Part shown: positions 55,115 through 64,000 of the stretch, one piece after another
Layout: each line of letters starts with the position of its first letter
Numbering within the stretch: the stretch's first letter is position 1
Assembly (NCBI GenBank): GCA_937930305.1
Contig: CALGLE010000002.1
Span: 1 to 64,000 of the forward strand
Direction: 5' to 3'
DNA from: an uncultured Granulosicoccaceae bacterium
Lineage (GTDB): Bacteria > Pseudomonadota > Gammaproteobacteria > Granulosicoccales > Granulosicoccaceae
DNA length: 64,000 bases
Translations under genes and position numbers: made by a program
The notes under the pieces: generated by a model
Databases searched by the model: none
Told to the model about the DNA's origin: nothing
Seen by the model: the letters and a program-made list of their open reading frames with translations, nothing else

Positions 55115-56215
55115 ATGTTGGATTGTCGAAAAATTATTCACATCGACATGGATGCGTTTTACGCATCGGTTGAGCAACGTGATGCACCAGAACTTATCGG
55201 ACAAGCGGTGATTGTTGGTGGAAAACCGCGTGGGCGCGGCGTCGTTGCGGCCTGCAGTTACGAAGCAAGAAAGTTTGGTGTGCATTCCGCCATGCCCAGT
55301 GCGGAAGCCTATCGCCGCTGCCCGCAGGCCATATTTATTCGCCCGCGCTTTGAAGCCTATCAAGCGGTGTCACAACAGATTCAACGAATTTTTCTCGAAT
55401 ACACCGATGTTGTGGAACCGCTCTCGCTAGATGAAGCTTACCTTGACGTCACGAACACCACGCTAATGGGTGGATCCGCGCTACGAATCGCGCAAGATAT
55501 ACGCCGCGTCATACTGCAACGTACCCAACTCGTTGCTTCTGCGGGAATTTCATACAATAAGTTCTTAGCGAAAATCGCATCCGATATCGACAAACCTAAC
55601 GGCTGCCGCTGCATTTTACCTTCAGAAGGCCCAGCATTCGTTCGCGAGCTTCCGGTTAAACGCTTCCACGGCATTGGCAAGGCAACCGAAGCAAGAATGC
55701 ACGCCCTGGGCATTGAAACTGGTGAAGATTTGCGCAAATGGACACTGGAGGAACTGCAACGAGAGTTTGGCAAGAGCGCACATTATTACTACCACGTATC
55801 CCGTGGTGTCGACGAACGACCTGTACGAGTCGAACGCACCCGAAAATCAATCGGCAACGAACGCACTTTCGGTGAAAATTTATCCAGTCACGCGCAGATG
55901 CTTGAAGTGATTACTGGCCTATCGGATCAACTCATGGATAAGCTGGAATCGAGATCCTTCGTGGCTAGTACGCTGAATCTTAAATTGCGCTATGCAGACT
56001 TCACGACCTTAACGCGGGCGCACAAAGTACAACGCGGGGTGTTCACCAAAGAAACAGCGAAACGCACCTTGCCGTTTTTATTGCAGCGTGCTTTGAGTGT
56101 CCCACCACAACGTGGCCTGCCTCACGTGAGATTGCTGGGGGTATCCTTCAGCGGCCTAACGCCAGCAGACGAGGATCGCCCAGAACAGCTGGACATGCCC
56201 TTTAATGACCCGTGA
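55115..56215 (+). CDS. dinB: DNA polymerase IV
   Basis: DinB is a Y-family translesion polymerase. The catalytic carboxylates lie in IHIDMDAFYASVEQ near residue 10 and SLDEAYLDVT near 105. The helix-hairpin-helix (FHGIGKATEARMHALGI) and little-finger domains follow. The C-terminus QLDMPF fits the beta-clamp-binding motif. 366 residues, normal length. Divergent from minC. No clear LexA box was identified by eye in the 137-base gap. Confidence 0.95.
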   Translation: MLDCRKIIHIDMDAFYASVEQRDAPELIGQAVIVGGKPRGRGVVAACSYEARKFGVHSAMPSAEAYRRCPQAIFIRPRFEAYQAVSQQIQRIFLEYTDVVEPLSLDEAYLDVTNTTLMGGSALRIAQDIRRVILQRTQLVASAGISYNKFLAKIASDIDKPNGCRCILPSEGPAFVRELPVKRFHGIGKATEARMHALGIETGEDLRKWTLEELQREFGKSAHYYYHVSRGVDERPVRVERTRKSIGNERTFGENLSSHAQMLEVITGLSDQLMDKLESRSFVASTLNLKLRYADFTTLTRAHKVQRGVFTKETAKRTLPFLLQRALSVPPQRGLPHVRLLGVSFSGLTPADEDRPEQLDMPFNDP

Positions 56216-56263
56216 GTTAATCGCTGCTGAAACGCATCCGAGTTTCAATGAAAATTTGGCTTA

Positions 56264-58042
56264 CTAAGCAGACAGCATGACGTCAGGAAACGTCGTCGCG
56301 CCCATCGGCTCACACAGATAGTATCCCTGAGCGCGGTCACAGCCCAGCTCCGCGATCTTATTAAATTGTTCTTCAGTCTCAATACCTTCCGCAACCACAT
56401 GCGCACCGATACTGTTAGCAATGTTCACAATTGCCCGGATGATTTCCTGGCTGTTTCGATTGGTGGTTACGTCCATGACAAAGGCGCGATCAATTTTCAC
56501 TTCGCTGATGGGAAAATCTCTTAACTCCAGTAGCGACGAGTAGCCAACACCAAAATCATCAATCGCCAGCTTCATTCCCATGCTGGTGAGTTCATTCAAC
56601 ATGGAGCGCAATTGCGTGGAATCATTGAAAAGGGCCGTTTCGGTAATTTCTAGGCACAGACGAGAGGGATCAAAACCACTTTGATTTAATAACCGCTCGA
56701 TATCAGCGATCATCGTGTTCGAATCAAACTGTTTGCGGGATAAATTCACCGACAAGGTTGCTGGTGACATGCCAAATTGCGCCAGGCGTTGGTAATCATC
56801 AATCGCTTGCCGCATAACCCAAGTACCCAAGCGCGTAATAATGCCCGTCTGTTCAGCCACTTCAATGAATTCGCCCGGTGAAACTTTTCCTAAGTCTCCG
56901 CTGTTCCATCTCAGCAAGGCTTCCATACCGCACGTCATGCGTGTCCGAACATCAATTTGTGGTTGATACTGTAAGGACAATTCTTTTTTACGAATCGCTT
57001 GCAGGAGGCCAACTTCGAGCTGATGCCGCCGCTTGGCAAGTTTCTGATGATCACTGCTGTAAACCATGTAGCTGTTGTGGCCACGGCGCTTGGCATGGGA
57101 ACAGGCACTGTCCGCACACTTAAGCAATGAGGTAACGGTATTCCCGTGCTCAGGTGCGTAGGCAATTCCAACACAAGCTCGCACCGGCAGATTCAGCGTG
57201 CCCACATTGACCCCGCAACGCAAGGTGGCCAAAAACGTAGACACCCGACGTTCAATCGCAGAACGATCGTTGTCAAATTCAATGAGGGCGGCAAATTCAT
57301 CACCCGCTGTTCGCGCAATTAATGCGTCACTGGGCATGCAATGTTGCAACTGAATGGCAGTCTGCTTTAGCAGTTCGTCGCCCACCGGGTTGCCATAGGA
57401 GTCGTTTATTTGACGAAAACCACGCAGATCAACAATAACCAGCGCCAATTGGTCTCGCGCATGACTACAGCGTTTCGCAATGGTGCTAAGCAAATGCGCA
57501 CGATTGGGTAATGCGGTTAATGGATCATTTAAATGTGCTACCCCATGCCGCTGAGCACCATGAACCGTGATCGCAACACCCCCATCTTGAGTGACTTTTT
57601 CTTTAATCATCAACGATTCACGCCCGTAACTCGGCAACTCAAATGCAATCGTGGAGTTGGGATCTTCTACGCCGTCTCGAGCCCGATTTCGAGCCTTCTC
57701 AACCGCTAAGTTGTCCGGAGATAACTGGGCGTACAGATCACTGCTGGTGGTCTCCGCCATGGCTGCAGCGCCTATTTCTAGCGGCAACATCTTCAAAAGT
57801 TTACGGTTAATCGCCGTTAGCTGGCCCTTCGTGTTGTAGAGCGCCACCGCATCGGGTAACGAGTCGAGCGTGCGCTGCAAAGCACCTTGTTCTCGCTGCG
57901 CCCCAACATGCCGACGCCAGCTCCACACCACTCCAGCCAAGCTAACACCCAGCAGCAAACCAGCGGGCAGCCAAGGATTGCTCCAGGCATTCGCAACCGC
58001 ATCAGTCAATGGGTTTGTTAATGAGAACGACAGATCACTCAT
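56264..58042 (-). CDS. Membrane GGDEF-EAL cyclic-di-GMP signalling protein
   Basis: About 592 residues from the ATG at 58042 (MSDLSFSLT); the open frame to 58135 is not favoured. One N-terminal membrane helix, a PAS-like domain (LQRTLDSLPDAVALYNTKG), then a GGDEF domain with the signature AGDEF (TAGDEFAALIEF). The EAL domain has MEALLRW, FGVGYSSL and SEVKIDRAF, with the metal- and substrate-binding residues seen. The GGDEF variant may be weak or inactive, so phosphodiesterase activity is likelier. Ligand unknown. Confidence 0.9.
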   Translation of the reverse strand: MSDLSFSLTNPLTDAVANAWSNPWLPAGLLLGVSLAGVVWSWRRHVGAQREQGALQRTLDSLPDAVALYNTKGQLTAINRKLLKMLPLEIGAAAMAETTSSDLYAQLSPDNLAVEKARNRARDGVEDPNSTIAFELPSYGRESLMIKEKVTQDGGVAITVHGAQRHGVAHLNDPLTALPNRAHLLSTIAKRCSHARDQLALVIVDLRGFRQINDSYGNPVGDELLKQTAIQLQHCMPSDALIARTAGDEFAALIEFDNDRSAIERRVSTFLATLRCGVNVGTLNLPVRACVGIAYAPEHGNTVTSLLKCADSACSHAKRRGHNSYMVYSSDHQKLAKRRHQLEVGLLQAIRKKELSLQYQPQIDVRTRMTCGMEALLRWNSGDLGKVSPGEFIEVAEQTGIITRLGTWVMRQAIDDYQRLAQFGMSPATLSVNLSRKQFDSNTMIADIERLLNQSGFDPSRLCLEITETALFNDSTQLRSMLNELTSMGMKLAIDDFGVGYSSLLELRDFPISEVKIDRAFVMDVTTNRNSQEIIRAIVNIANSIGAHVVAEGIETEEQFNKIAELGCDRAQGYYLCEPMGATTFPDVMLSA

Positions 58043-58446
58043 GAAATCGATATCGCACCGTAATGAAGCATTGAACGTTGGTGTCCTGTAACGCGAAACT
58101 TTGCGCCCAGGTAATGAAAGTAGCAGGAAAACCACAAAATCAAAGGTGAGTTTCGTTTTACTTCGTTTTGGTGCAACTACAAGGCGTTCCTAGAAGCCGC
58201 TGTTTTCAATTCTAAACACCAGTTAATTACACTCAAGGAAAGTCATCAGGCATCTCAGCAACCAACGCCCGCGATGGCTCGGTTACAAAAAACCACACCC
58301 AGCAAAGAAAAAGAGGCACCTGTTGAGGTGTCAGTTATCAACAGTGGTCTCGACGGCAAGGATGCCGCTGCGAAGCCTACAGGGACGTATTCATGGCGCC
58401 CACTGTTGATAGCTCACCCCTTAATAGGAGCCGGCCATTCCAAAGC
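58043..58446. other. Intergenic region with a three-arm repeat
   Basis: 404 bases between the NarL-type regulator's 3' end and the GGDEF-EAL gene's 5' end. It holds copy 3 of the three-arm repeat (58336-58411) and presumably the GGDEF-EAL promoter. A small frame at 58274-58486 crosses the repeat and is not called. Confidence 0.55.
58336..58411. repeat. Three-arm extragenic repeat, copy 3
   Basis: Outer arms TATCAACAGTGG/CCACTGTTGATA (12 bp), an inner hairpin CGGCA/TGCCG with the same AGGA loop, the shared linker GCGAAGCCT, and ATTCATGGCGCCCACTG. The second inner arm (CCATG/CATGG in the other copies) is degenerate here (ACAGG). Confidence 0.8.
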
Positions 58447-59079
58447 TCACTCTTCGACTAACCCCAATTGCAGCGCCTTGTGGTAACAAGCCACCCGATT
58501 ATTGACTTTGAGTAAATTAAACAGAATTTTTATATGCGTCTTAACGGTTGACTCAGCAATATGCAGTTCACGCCCAATGGTTTTATTGGGTAACCCTTTG
58601 GTCAGCAATCGTAATACTTCGAGTTGACGTTTGGTGATACCAAGATCCTGAGCGACCACATTGACAAGCCCTTTGTCACTTCGATTTGCAATGGAGCTTC
58701 TGTTCGACTCGTCAGGCCATATGGCCTCACCTGCCATAAGCTTTGAAAGCGCATCCATCAATGTAGCCGCCGGCATCGACTTATGAAGAATGCCAGCGGC
58801 ACCGGCTCGTCTTGCATCATCGATGAGACGCGCTTCCGTGCAACCAGTAAGAATAAGCACCGGTGGTGGTGAAGGCAGTGCGTTGATAACTTTAAGTAGG
58901 GTTATGCCATCAATATCTGGAAGATCTTGGTCTAGTAAGATCCCCGCCGGGCATTGGTTTGAAATTTCAAGCAGTGCTTCACGCCCATTGGGACTTGTGG
59001 TGATGTCGTAGGTTGACCCAAGTAACACACGCAAACTTTCCGAAAACATCGCATGGTCGTCAACAACCAAAATCCTCAT
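58447..59079 (-). CDS. NarL/LuxR-family response regulator
   Basis: A 210-residue two-domain regulator. The receiver has DD at 7-8, the phospho-Asp at about D50 (LLDQDLPDIDG), Thr in LILTG and Lys in LHKSM. The C-terminal LuxR-type HTH is TKRQLEVLRLLTKGLPNKTIGRELHIAESTVKTHIKIL. No cognate kinase is on the same strand; the hybrid kinase 740 bases away on the plus strand is the best candidate partner. Confidence 0.93.
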   Translation of the reverse strand: MRILVVDDHAMFSESLRVLLGSTYDITTSPNGREALLEISNQCPAGILLDQDLPDIDGITLLKVINALPSPPPVLILTGCTEARLIDDARRAGAAGILHKSMPAATLMDALSKLMAGEAIWPDESNRSSIANRSDKGLVNVVAQDLGITKRQLEVLRLLTKGLPNKTIGRELHIAESTVKTHIKILFNLLKVNNRVACYHKALQLGLVEE

Positions 59080-59301
59080 GACACACCTACTCGACTTTTT
59101 TCGTTTATACAGACACCATCCGCCAAAGGTTGCCTGACAGGCTCGACCAACCCCTACCGATCCCCCAAAAGGAGGAGCAATACCACCCTGAAGAACGATA
59201 CAATATAATGCAGTATTTGCCCATAATTCAATCCCTATCGGAAGTCTAATTTTGGATTAGATACATCAGTTAAGTTAATTAACCGATGCAGGGAAAACAG
59301 G

Positions 59302-59655
59302 ATGTCAACAGATTATTTTTTAGGGGAAGAATTCTTCGGACTGATCGGAGTTGCTGGTTTTTTACTGTACATGCTGTCTTACGCACTGTTGCAGTTAGGC
59401 CGCATCTCTGGCCACGGTTATTCCTACACTGTATTAAACATGTTGGCAGCCACATTCGTTTTGATCAGCCTGCTGCACCAATTTAATCTAGCATCGGCAC
59501 TGATCCAAATATCTTGGATTATAATTTCTCTCATTGGAATTTTTAGGCTTTGGTCTAGTAACCGTCGTCGTAAATCCAGACGACGACTTCGTTTCAAACC
59601 AAAAGCCATCATCGCCAGCTCCAAATATTCCCAATCAAAAAGCTTCAACCTATAA
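59302..59655 (+). CDS. CBU_0592-type small membrane protein
   Basis: A 117-residue membrane protein with three hydrophobic segments (FGLIGVAGFLLYMLSYALLQL, TVLNMLAATFVLISLL and ALIQISWIIISLIGIF) and a very basic tail (SSNRRRKSRRRLRFKPK). This pattern fits the CBU_0592 family of unknown function. It lies between a NarL-type regulator and a hybrid kinase, the latter on the same strand 160 bases further. Confidence 0.75.
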   Translation: MSTDYFLGEEFFGLIGVAGFLLYMLSYALLQLGRISGHGYSYTVLNMLAATFVLISLLHQFNLASALIQISWIIISLIGIFRLWSSNRRRKSRRRLRFKPKAIIASSKYSQSKSFNL

Positions 59656-59816
59656 ATGAGTCCTATTTAAAACGCTGTTCCAAAGTACGGTATCGACTCA
59701 ACTTAAGTTAATTTGCCCGCACCCGGTGTAGTCCGTAGCCTGAAGTAGTCAAAACAGTCAGGTCGTACTGCGCTCGCATTGCGCCGTGGTAAAAAACTTA
59801 TGTCGAAGTTAACGCA

Positions 59817-61649
59817 ATGGGGTTAAAGGCAAAAGAAAATGCGCTTGACCACCGAACTGCCACCCAAGCAGTAGAATTTGTATACAGCAATTTGCTGGAC
59901 GTCAGTCGAATTCAGATTCTGTTCCCATTGATTGTGGGTTATGTGTTCTGGGGAACGGTGCCTGCTTGGATCATTGTCTCCTGGTGCTTTGCCTCTTGTA
60001 TGGTTTATGTCTGCCGAATTGGGCTAACACTTCAGTATCGAAAACACGCAGCGGGAGAAAAAAACCCATGGAAATGGGGACAGCGCTTCAGCACAACCTC
60101 GATCGTGTCGGGACTTCTTTGGGGAATGTCGGCTTGGTTGTTTTATACGCCCGATGCCCAAACCGGCCTGGTGCTTCTGTATGTGCTAATTGTTGGGACA
60201 GCCGCCGGGGCTGTCATGATTTCATCTTATTGGTTAGCCGGGTATCTGCTTTATGCCGTACCGGCGGTTTCATTGACCGCATTATCCTTGTTCGTCAACG
60301 GGGATCGAAACGAGAACATACTCGGTCTTATCCTGTGTCTACTGGTGATGATGTTAGTCAGCGTAGCGTTTAAAAGCAGAGATCAAGGCTACGCGGGCAT
60401 TCGATTGCGTTTTGAAAATTTGGATTTGATTGATCGATTGAACTCGGAAAAAGAGCGGGCTGAAGATGCAAACCGTGCAAAAACTAAATTTTTAGCATCC
60501 GCCAATCATGATCTTCGACAACCCGTTCATGCACTCTCATTGCTCAGTCATGCCATGCAATCGGAACTTCACACTGAACGCGGCAAGACCATATATTCAA
60601 AGTTAGAACAAACCGTGACGAATCTCAACCAATTGCTAGAGTCCTTGCTTGATCTCTCACAACTTGAAGCCAACGCACGGCAAGTGAATAATAGCCACAT
60701 TAGCTTGATCACTCTAGGTGATCAGTTGGCATCGGAGATACAACCACTTTGTGATGAAAAAGGACTTCAATTTAGAGTGCGTTTTCTCGACGAATACATA
60801 ATTTCCGACCAAACTTTGTTGGTAAGACTTTTACGAAATTTGCTCAGCAATGCCATGCGGTATACCAACGACGGGGGTATCCTCCTAGCGTTCCGACGTC
60901 AGCAAGACAGCGTTTCAATTGAAGTCTGGGATACCGGCATAGGCATCAAACGAGCAGATCAAAAAGATATCTATCGAGAATTTTTTCAAGTAGCGAACGC
61001 CGCAAGAGCACAAGGTGAAGGTCTGGGGCTAGGACTTTCAATCTGTTATAAAATCGCGGCATTGCTGAAGCTCGAATTAGAAATGTCATCGGTGTTCGGC
61101 AAGGGCACTGTATTCCGTATTCGACTTCCTTTGGTCACGGAATCCAATATCGCGCCGTGCGTTGAACATTTGAACGTTGTCGATGTTCAAGATACCTCGG
61201 TGCTACGGGGCCTATCAGTTCTAATCATTGACGACGATTTATTAGGCCTTGGCACGATGTCCGAAGCACTGTCGTCCCTGGGCATAAACACGGTGCTTGC
61301 ACAAACCCCGAGACGCGCTAAAGAATTGGCTAATGAGCACAACGGTATCGATATGATTTTATCGGACTATCGTCTTGGAGAAGAGGGCACCGGCGTCGAT
61401 CTGATTCATGACATTCGTCAACTACCTGGAATGCGCAATGTTCCCGCACTCATCATTACCGGTGATACCGCGCCTGCAGTTCTGCAAAAAATCGAAGCCT
61501 CAGGCATTGCTTGCATTCACAAACCAGCAAGTACGCATGCGTTAGCAACCCAACTCAGTATGCTCGTAATATCAAACTCGATGAGTGCAAAAAAAACCAC
61601 AATAAACGAGTCACAGAAGAACATCCCAGAGCCCGAGGAAACTTTGTAA
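59817..61649 (+). CDS. Hybrid sensor histidine kinase with C-terminal receiver
   Basis: A 610-residue membrane kinase. Six or so N-terminal helices (residues 30-195) form a sensor module without an obvious extracytoplasmic domain. HisKA follows, with H231 in SANHDLRQPVHALSLL. The HATPase domain has RLLRNLLSNAMRYTNDGG, WDTGIGI and the G2 region GEGLGLGLSI. The receiver has LIIDDD and the phospho-Asp D517 (LSDYRLGEEG). No phosphotransfer domain is fused, so the receiver may be regulatory. Possible partner: the NarL-type regulator nearby. Confidence 0.92.
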   Translation: MGLKAKENALDHRTATQAVEFVYSNLLDVSRIQILFPLIVGYVFWGTVPAWIIVSWCFASCMVYVCRIGLTLQYRKHAAGEKNPWKWGQRFSTTSIVSGLLWGMSAWLFYTPDAQTGLVLLYVLIVGTAAGAVMISSYWLAGYLLYAVPAVSLTALSLFVNGDRNENILGLILCLLVMMLVSVAFKSRDQGYAGIRLRFENLDLIDRLNSEKERAEDANRAKTKFLASANHDLRQPVHALSLLSHAMQSELHTERGKTIYSKLEQTVTNLNQLLESLLDLSQLEANARQVNNSHISLITLGDQLASEIQPLCDEKGLQFRVRFLDEYIISDQTLLVRLLRNLLSNAMRYTNDGGILLAFRRQQDSVSIEVWDTGIGIKRADQKDIYREFFQVANAARAQGEGLGLGLSICYKIAALLKLELEMSSVFGKGTVFRIRLPLVTESNIAPCVEHLNVVDVQDTSVLRGLSVLIIDDDLLGLGTMSEALSSLGINTVLAQTPRRAKELANEHNGIDMILSDYRLGEEGTGVDLIHDIRQLPGMRNVPALIITGDTAPAVLQKIEASGIACIHKPASTHALATQLSMLVISNSMSAKKTTINESQKNIPEPEETL

Positions 61650-61669
61650 ATGGCGGGTTCTCATCGAAG

Positions 61670-62485
61670 TCAAGAAAACGCTGTCAACATCGCTTGCAAA
61701 GCGCTTTCAGGCTGCTCACCCAACATCATGTGTCCACAATCTTTAAGTTCGATCACTTGGCTATCCGGAATTAGGGACGCTAAGGCGTAACCACCCTTTG
61801 GCATCGTCATCCGGTCATCAACACCTAATATTAAAGTCACCGATGAGGCGCCCGCGGCAGCTGCCGCCTGTTCGCCTTCAGCGTAATGATTACAAGCAGC
61901 TAAATCGTTATACAACACACCAGGTCCTGCCCTTTCCAGTAAGGCTTCTCCCACGTTCATCACACTGATACCGGCAATGGGGTTACGACCCAGTCGTGAG
62001 GCTTCACTGTGACCGAATAAAGTAATCATGTCGATGGCCGCATGATCATTCGCTTTTGCAGCGTTGAGTAAGGGTGGGCCAACCACCATGGGGTATGCCG
62101 TTCCCATCAAAGCAACTTTTGCGAACCGAATGGGTTGATCCCCCACCGTTTGCAATGCCACCAATGAACCCATGCTATGACCTGCAAGGAACATATCTTC
62201 CAACGAGAACGCAGAATTTTCTTGCCCACAAAGATCCAGTAGCTGATTGACCCATTTCGCCATGGCTTCAATCGTCGGCAGTGCTGAACCGCTAGAATTT
62301 CCGTGGCCAGGCAAATCGGGCGCAAGAACGTTGTAGCCGCGCCGAGCAAAGTAGCGTGTGAATAAAGTCCATACCGTGCGATTTAATCCCGCTCCGTGTA
62401 TGAGCACCAAACTAGGCTGATTGTCTTTCCATTCCACACCACCGGTGCTAATGAAGATCGATTCATTATTGAGCTCAATGTTCAT
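61670..62485 (-). CDS. Alpha/beta hydrolase
   Basis: A 271-residue hydrolase. The oxyanion region is VLIHGAGLNRTVW, the nucleophile elbow GHSMGS, the acid is likely in GVDDRMT, and the catalytic His in KDCGHMML. No signal peptide. It overlaps metY by four bases (ATGA), so the pair is co-translated. A role in homoserine ester or thioester hydrolysis next to metY is possible but unproven. Confidence 0.88.
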   Translation of the reverse strand: MNIELNNESIFISTGGVEWKDNQPSLVLIHGAGLNRTVWTLFTRYFARRGYNVLAPDLPGHGNSSGSALPTIEAMAKWVNQLLDLCGQENSAFSLEDMFLAGHSMGSLVALQTVGDQPIRFAKVALMGTAYPMVVGPPLLNAAKANDHAAIDMITLFGHSEASRLGRNPIAGISVMNVGEALLERAGPGVLYNDLAACNHYAEGEQAAAAAGASSVTLILGVDDRMTMPKGGYALASLIPDSQVIELKDCGHMMLGEQPESALQAMLTAFS

Positions 62486-63792
62486 GACGCCGCCTTAGTA
62501 ACGCGCGAAGCACTTTTTAACGCCGATGATAAATCTCCAATTAAATCATCCGCTTCTTCTAAACCGACGGACAAGCGAATTAACCCAGGTGCAATACCTG
62601 ACTCGGTTAGCGCTGCTTCATCCATTCGAGAGTGTGTTGTGCTGGCAGGATGAATCACCAATGACTTGGCGTCGCCCACATTGGCAAGATGTGAGAACAA
62701 ACGCAGCGAATCAATAAACGCAGCGCCCGCTTTTCGGCCACCTTTTATTTCAAAACTAAATACCGCACCGGTGCCATTAGGTAGCAACGTTTTTGCTAGA
62801 TCATGATCGGGGTGAGTGGGCACAGCCGGGTGATGTACAACATCGACTTGTTCGTGCGCTGCAAGAAAGTCCACTAACTGATGCGTGTTACTTACGTGGC
62901 GTTCCATGCGTAAGCTTAAGGTTTCTAGGCCTTGTAGTAAATAAAACGCGTTAGCCGGTGATAGGGCTGCACCAAAGTCACGCAATCCTTCCTTTCTTGC
63001 CCGCATCGCAAAAGCTGCAGGGCCAAACTCATCCACAAAATCCATTCCATGAAAACCGTCATAGGGTTCAGTGAACTGCGGATACAAGCCAGAGGCTTCC
63101 CAATCAAACCGACCACCGTCAACCAAACAACCGCCCACGGCGACACCGTGACCACCCATGAATTTAGTGAGCGAATGAACGACCAAATCCGCACCTTGCG
63201 TGAATGATTTTTGTAGCTGGGGGGTGGATAAGGTGGCATCAAGAAACAAAGGCAGATTGGCGTTGTGTGCCACTTCAGCAACACGCGGCACATCCAGCAC
63301 TTCACAGCGCGGGTTTGCCACAGTTTCTGCAAATACAACTCGGGTTTCCGGGCGAATGGCAGCGGCAAACGCATTGGGGTCGCGTGGGTCCACAAACGTG
63401 GTTTCAATGCCAAAACGCGGCAAGGTATAGCTCAGTAAATTGTGTGTTCCACCGTATAAACTGCGCGAGGCAACAACATGATCACCCGCGCTGCACAGCG
63501 TGGTTAACCCTAGATGAATGGCCGCCATGCCACTGGCCGTGGCCACAGCCCCCACACCCCCTTCAAGCGCTGCAACACGTTCTTCCAACACCGCAACGGT
63601 TGGATTCGAAATTCGTGAATACACGTGCCCTGCACGCGCCACATCGAATAAGCTGGAAGCTTGATCGGCGTCTTTGAACACAAACGAAGTACTTTGGTAA
63701 ATGGGTGCAGCACGTGCTCCCGTTGCCGCATCGGGTTGTTGCCCTGCGTGCAGTGCCAATGTATCAAACCCGAAGTGTTTCGGTCCGGCCAT
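62482..63792 (-). CDS. metY: O-acetylhomoserine sulfhydrylase-type PLP enzyme
   Basis: A 436-residue Cys/Met-metabolism PLP-dependent enzyme. Family segments: LHAGQQPDAATGARAAPIYQSTSFVF, YSRISNPTVAVLEERVAALEGG, SRSLYGGTHNLL, and the PLP Lys in VVHSLTKFMGGHG; C-terminal GDAKSLVIHPASTTH and IRLSVGLE. Length and the insertion near residue 230 (YPQFTEPYDGFHGMDF) suit MetY rather than the shorter MetB/MetZ. It makes homocysteine from O-acetylhomoserine and sulfide. Preceded by a CBS-domain gene. Confidence 0.9.
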   Translation of the reverse strand: MAGPKHFGFDTLALHAGQQPDAATGARAAPIYQSTSFVFKDADQASSLFDVARAGHVYSRISNPTVAVLEERVAALEGGVGAVATASGMAAIHLGLTTLCSAGDHVVASRSLYGGTHNLLSYTLPRFGIETTFVDPRDPNAFAAAIRPETRVVFAETVANPRCEVLDVPRVAEVAHNANLPLFLDATLSTPQLQKSFTQGADLVVHSLTKFMGGHGVAVGGCLVDGGRFDWEASGLYPQFTEPYDGFHGMDFVDEFGPAAFAMRARKEGLRDFGAALSPANAFYLLQGLETLSLRMERHVSNTHQLVDFLAAHEQVDVVHHPAVPTHPDHDLAKTLLPNGTGAVFSFEIKGGRKAGAAFIDSLRLFSHLANVGDAKSLVIHPASTTHSRMDEAALTESGIAPGLIRLSVGLEEADDLIGDLSSALKSASRVTKAAS

Positions 63793-63807
63793 GGGGTGTT
63801 CTCCGTT

Positions 63808-64000
63808 TTACGAAATACCAAATTCATCTTGTCTTGCCTGCTTCACCACATCGTAGTGCGCAGTCAATAAATCACTCTTCAACAAAACACCTTTAACGCC
63901 AGGGTTTTCCGAAGTTACGTTGTCCACCACCGGCAAGTAGTCCAATTGATGCTCTGCCATCAAGTTCAACGCATTCACAATGTTCGCAGAACTACCGACC
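63808..64000 (-). CDS. C-terminal part of a CBS-domain protein (cut by the window edge)
   Basis: The last 63 codons of a minus-strand gene. They read ALNLMAEHQLDYLPVVDN, then GVKGVLLKSDLLTAHYDVVKQARQDEFGIS and stop: the second half of a CBS domain with a short helical tail. A tail of this type occurs on ClC chloride channels and on other CBS proteins; the rest of the gene is outside the window, so the full protein cannot be named. It ends 15 bases before metY on the same strand. Confidence 0.7.
   Translation of the reverse strand, partial: VGSSANIVNALNLMAEHQLDYLPVVDNVTSENPGVKGVLLKSDLLTAHYDVVKQARQDEFGIS

Overview
The window is a 64 kb piece of a gammaproteobacterial chromosome, probably from a free-living, possibly marine, member. 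This is an inference from gene content and order; there is no rRNA in the window. The order sspB-sspA-petCBA, nif3-like/degS(algW)-like, hisG-murA-mlaBCDEF, mlaA-kdsD-lptCAB-rpoN-hpf-ptsN-rapZ-ptsO-ptsI-mgtE resembles the conserved block of Pseudomonas and its relatives. The split class II ribonucleotide reductase (NrdJa/NrdJb) also matches the Pseudomonas arrangement. No tRNA, rRNA, CRISPR array or prophage was recognised.

Layout. 1-6.1 kb: stringent-starvation proteins SspB/SspA and the cytochrome bc1 operon petABC (minus strand), a Nif3-like protein, and a divergent membrane-anchored DegS/AlgW-type protease. 6.2-11 kb: a frameshifted DUF1919 gene, a secreted TPR-metzincin protease paired with a HAMP membrane protein, and a DAHP synthase; in Pseudomonas, his genes usually sit here. 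11-20 kb: hisG, murA, the Mla phospholipid-transport operon (mlaFEDCB), divergent mlaA, then kdsD-lptC-lptA-lptB. Together these cover peptidoglycan precursor, lipid-asymmetry and LPS-transport functions. 20-28 kb: rpoN, hpf, a regulatory PTS set (ptsN, rapZ, ptsO, ptsI with an unusual basic tail) and mgtE. 28-35 kb: an orphan DUF3391 protein, a long regulatory region with DnaA-box and NrdR-box matches, nrdJa-nrdJb, and a run of tightly coupled small genes leading to nitronate monooxygenase, an aldo-keto reductase, DUF2177 and a flavodoxin. 36-42.4 kb: an accessory stretch with small orphan genes, an apparently intact IS3-family element, a class II glutamine amidotransferase, DUF6356, an Lrp/AsnC regulator whose start codon lies inside a 25 bp palindrome, and a GNAT acetyltransferase. 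42.1-46.6 kb: structured repeats and a quaternary-amine ABC transporter with a fused double permease. 46.7-56.2 kb: adk, a methyltransferase, trhO, slt, a BolA-family gene, a porin, minCDE and dinB. 56.3-64 kb: a GGDEF-EAL protein, a NarL-type regulator, a hybrid histidine kinase, an alpha/beta hydrolase, metY and the end of a CBS-domain gene cut by the window edge.

The most noteworthy non-standard signals are: a dispersed extragenic repeat predicted to fold as a three-way junction (three copies and one fragment); a 9 bp tandem repeat giving MlaA an acidic (Asp-Glu-Leu)n tail; a Lys/Ser/Asn-rich tail on PTS enzyme I; two pairs of NrdR-like boxes plus DnaA boxes before nrdJ; the palindrome over the Lrp-type start codon; and the HAMP/TPR-metzincin gene pair.
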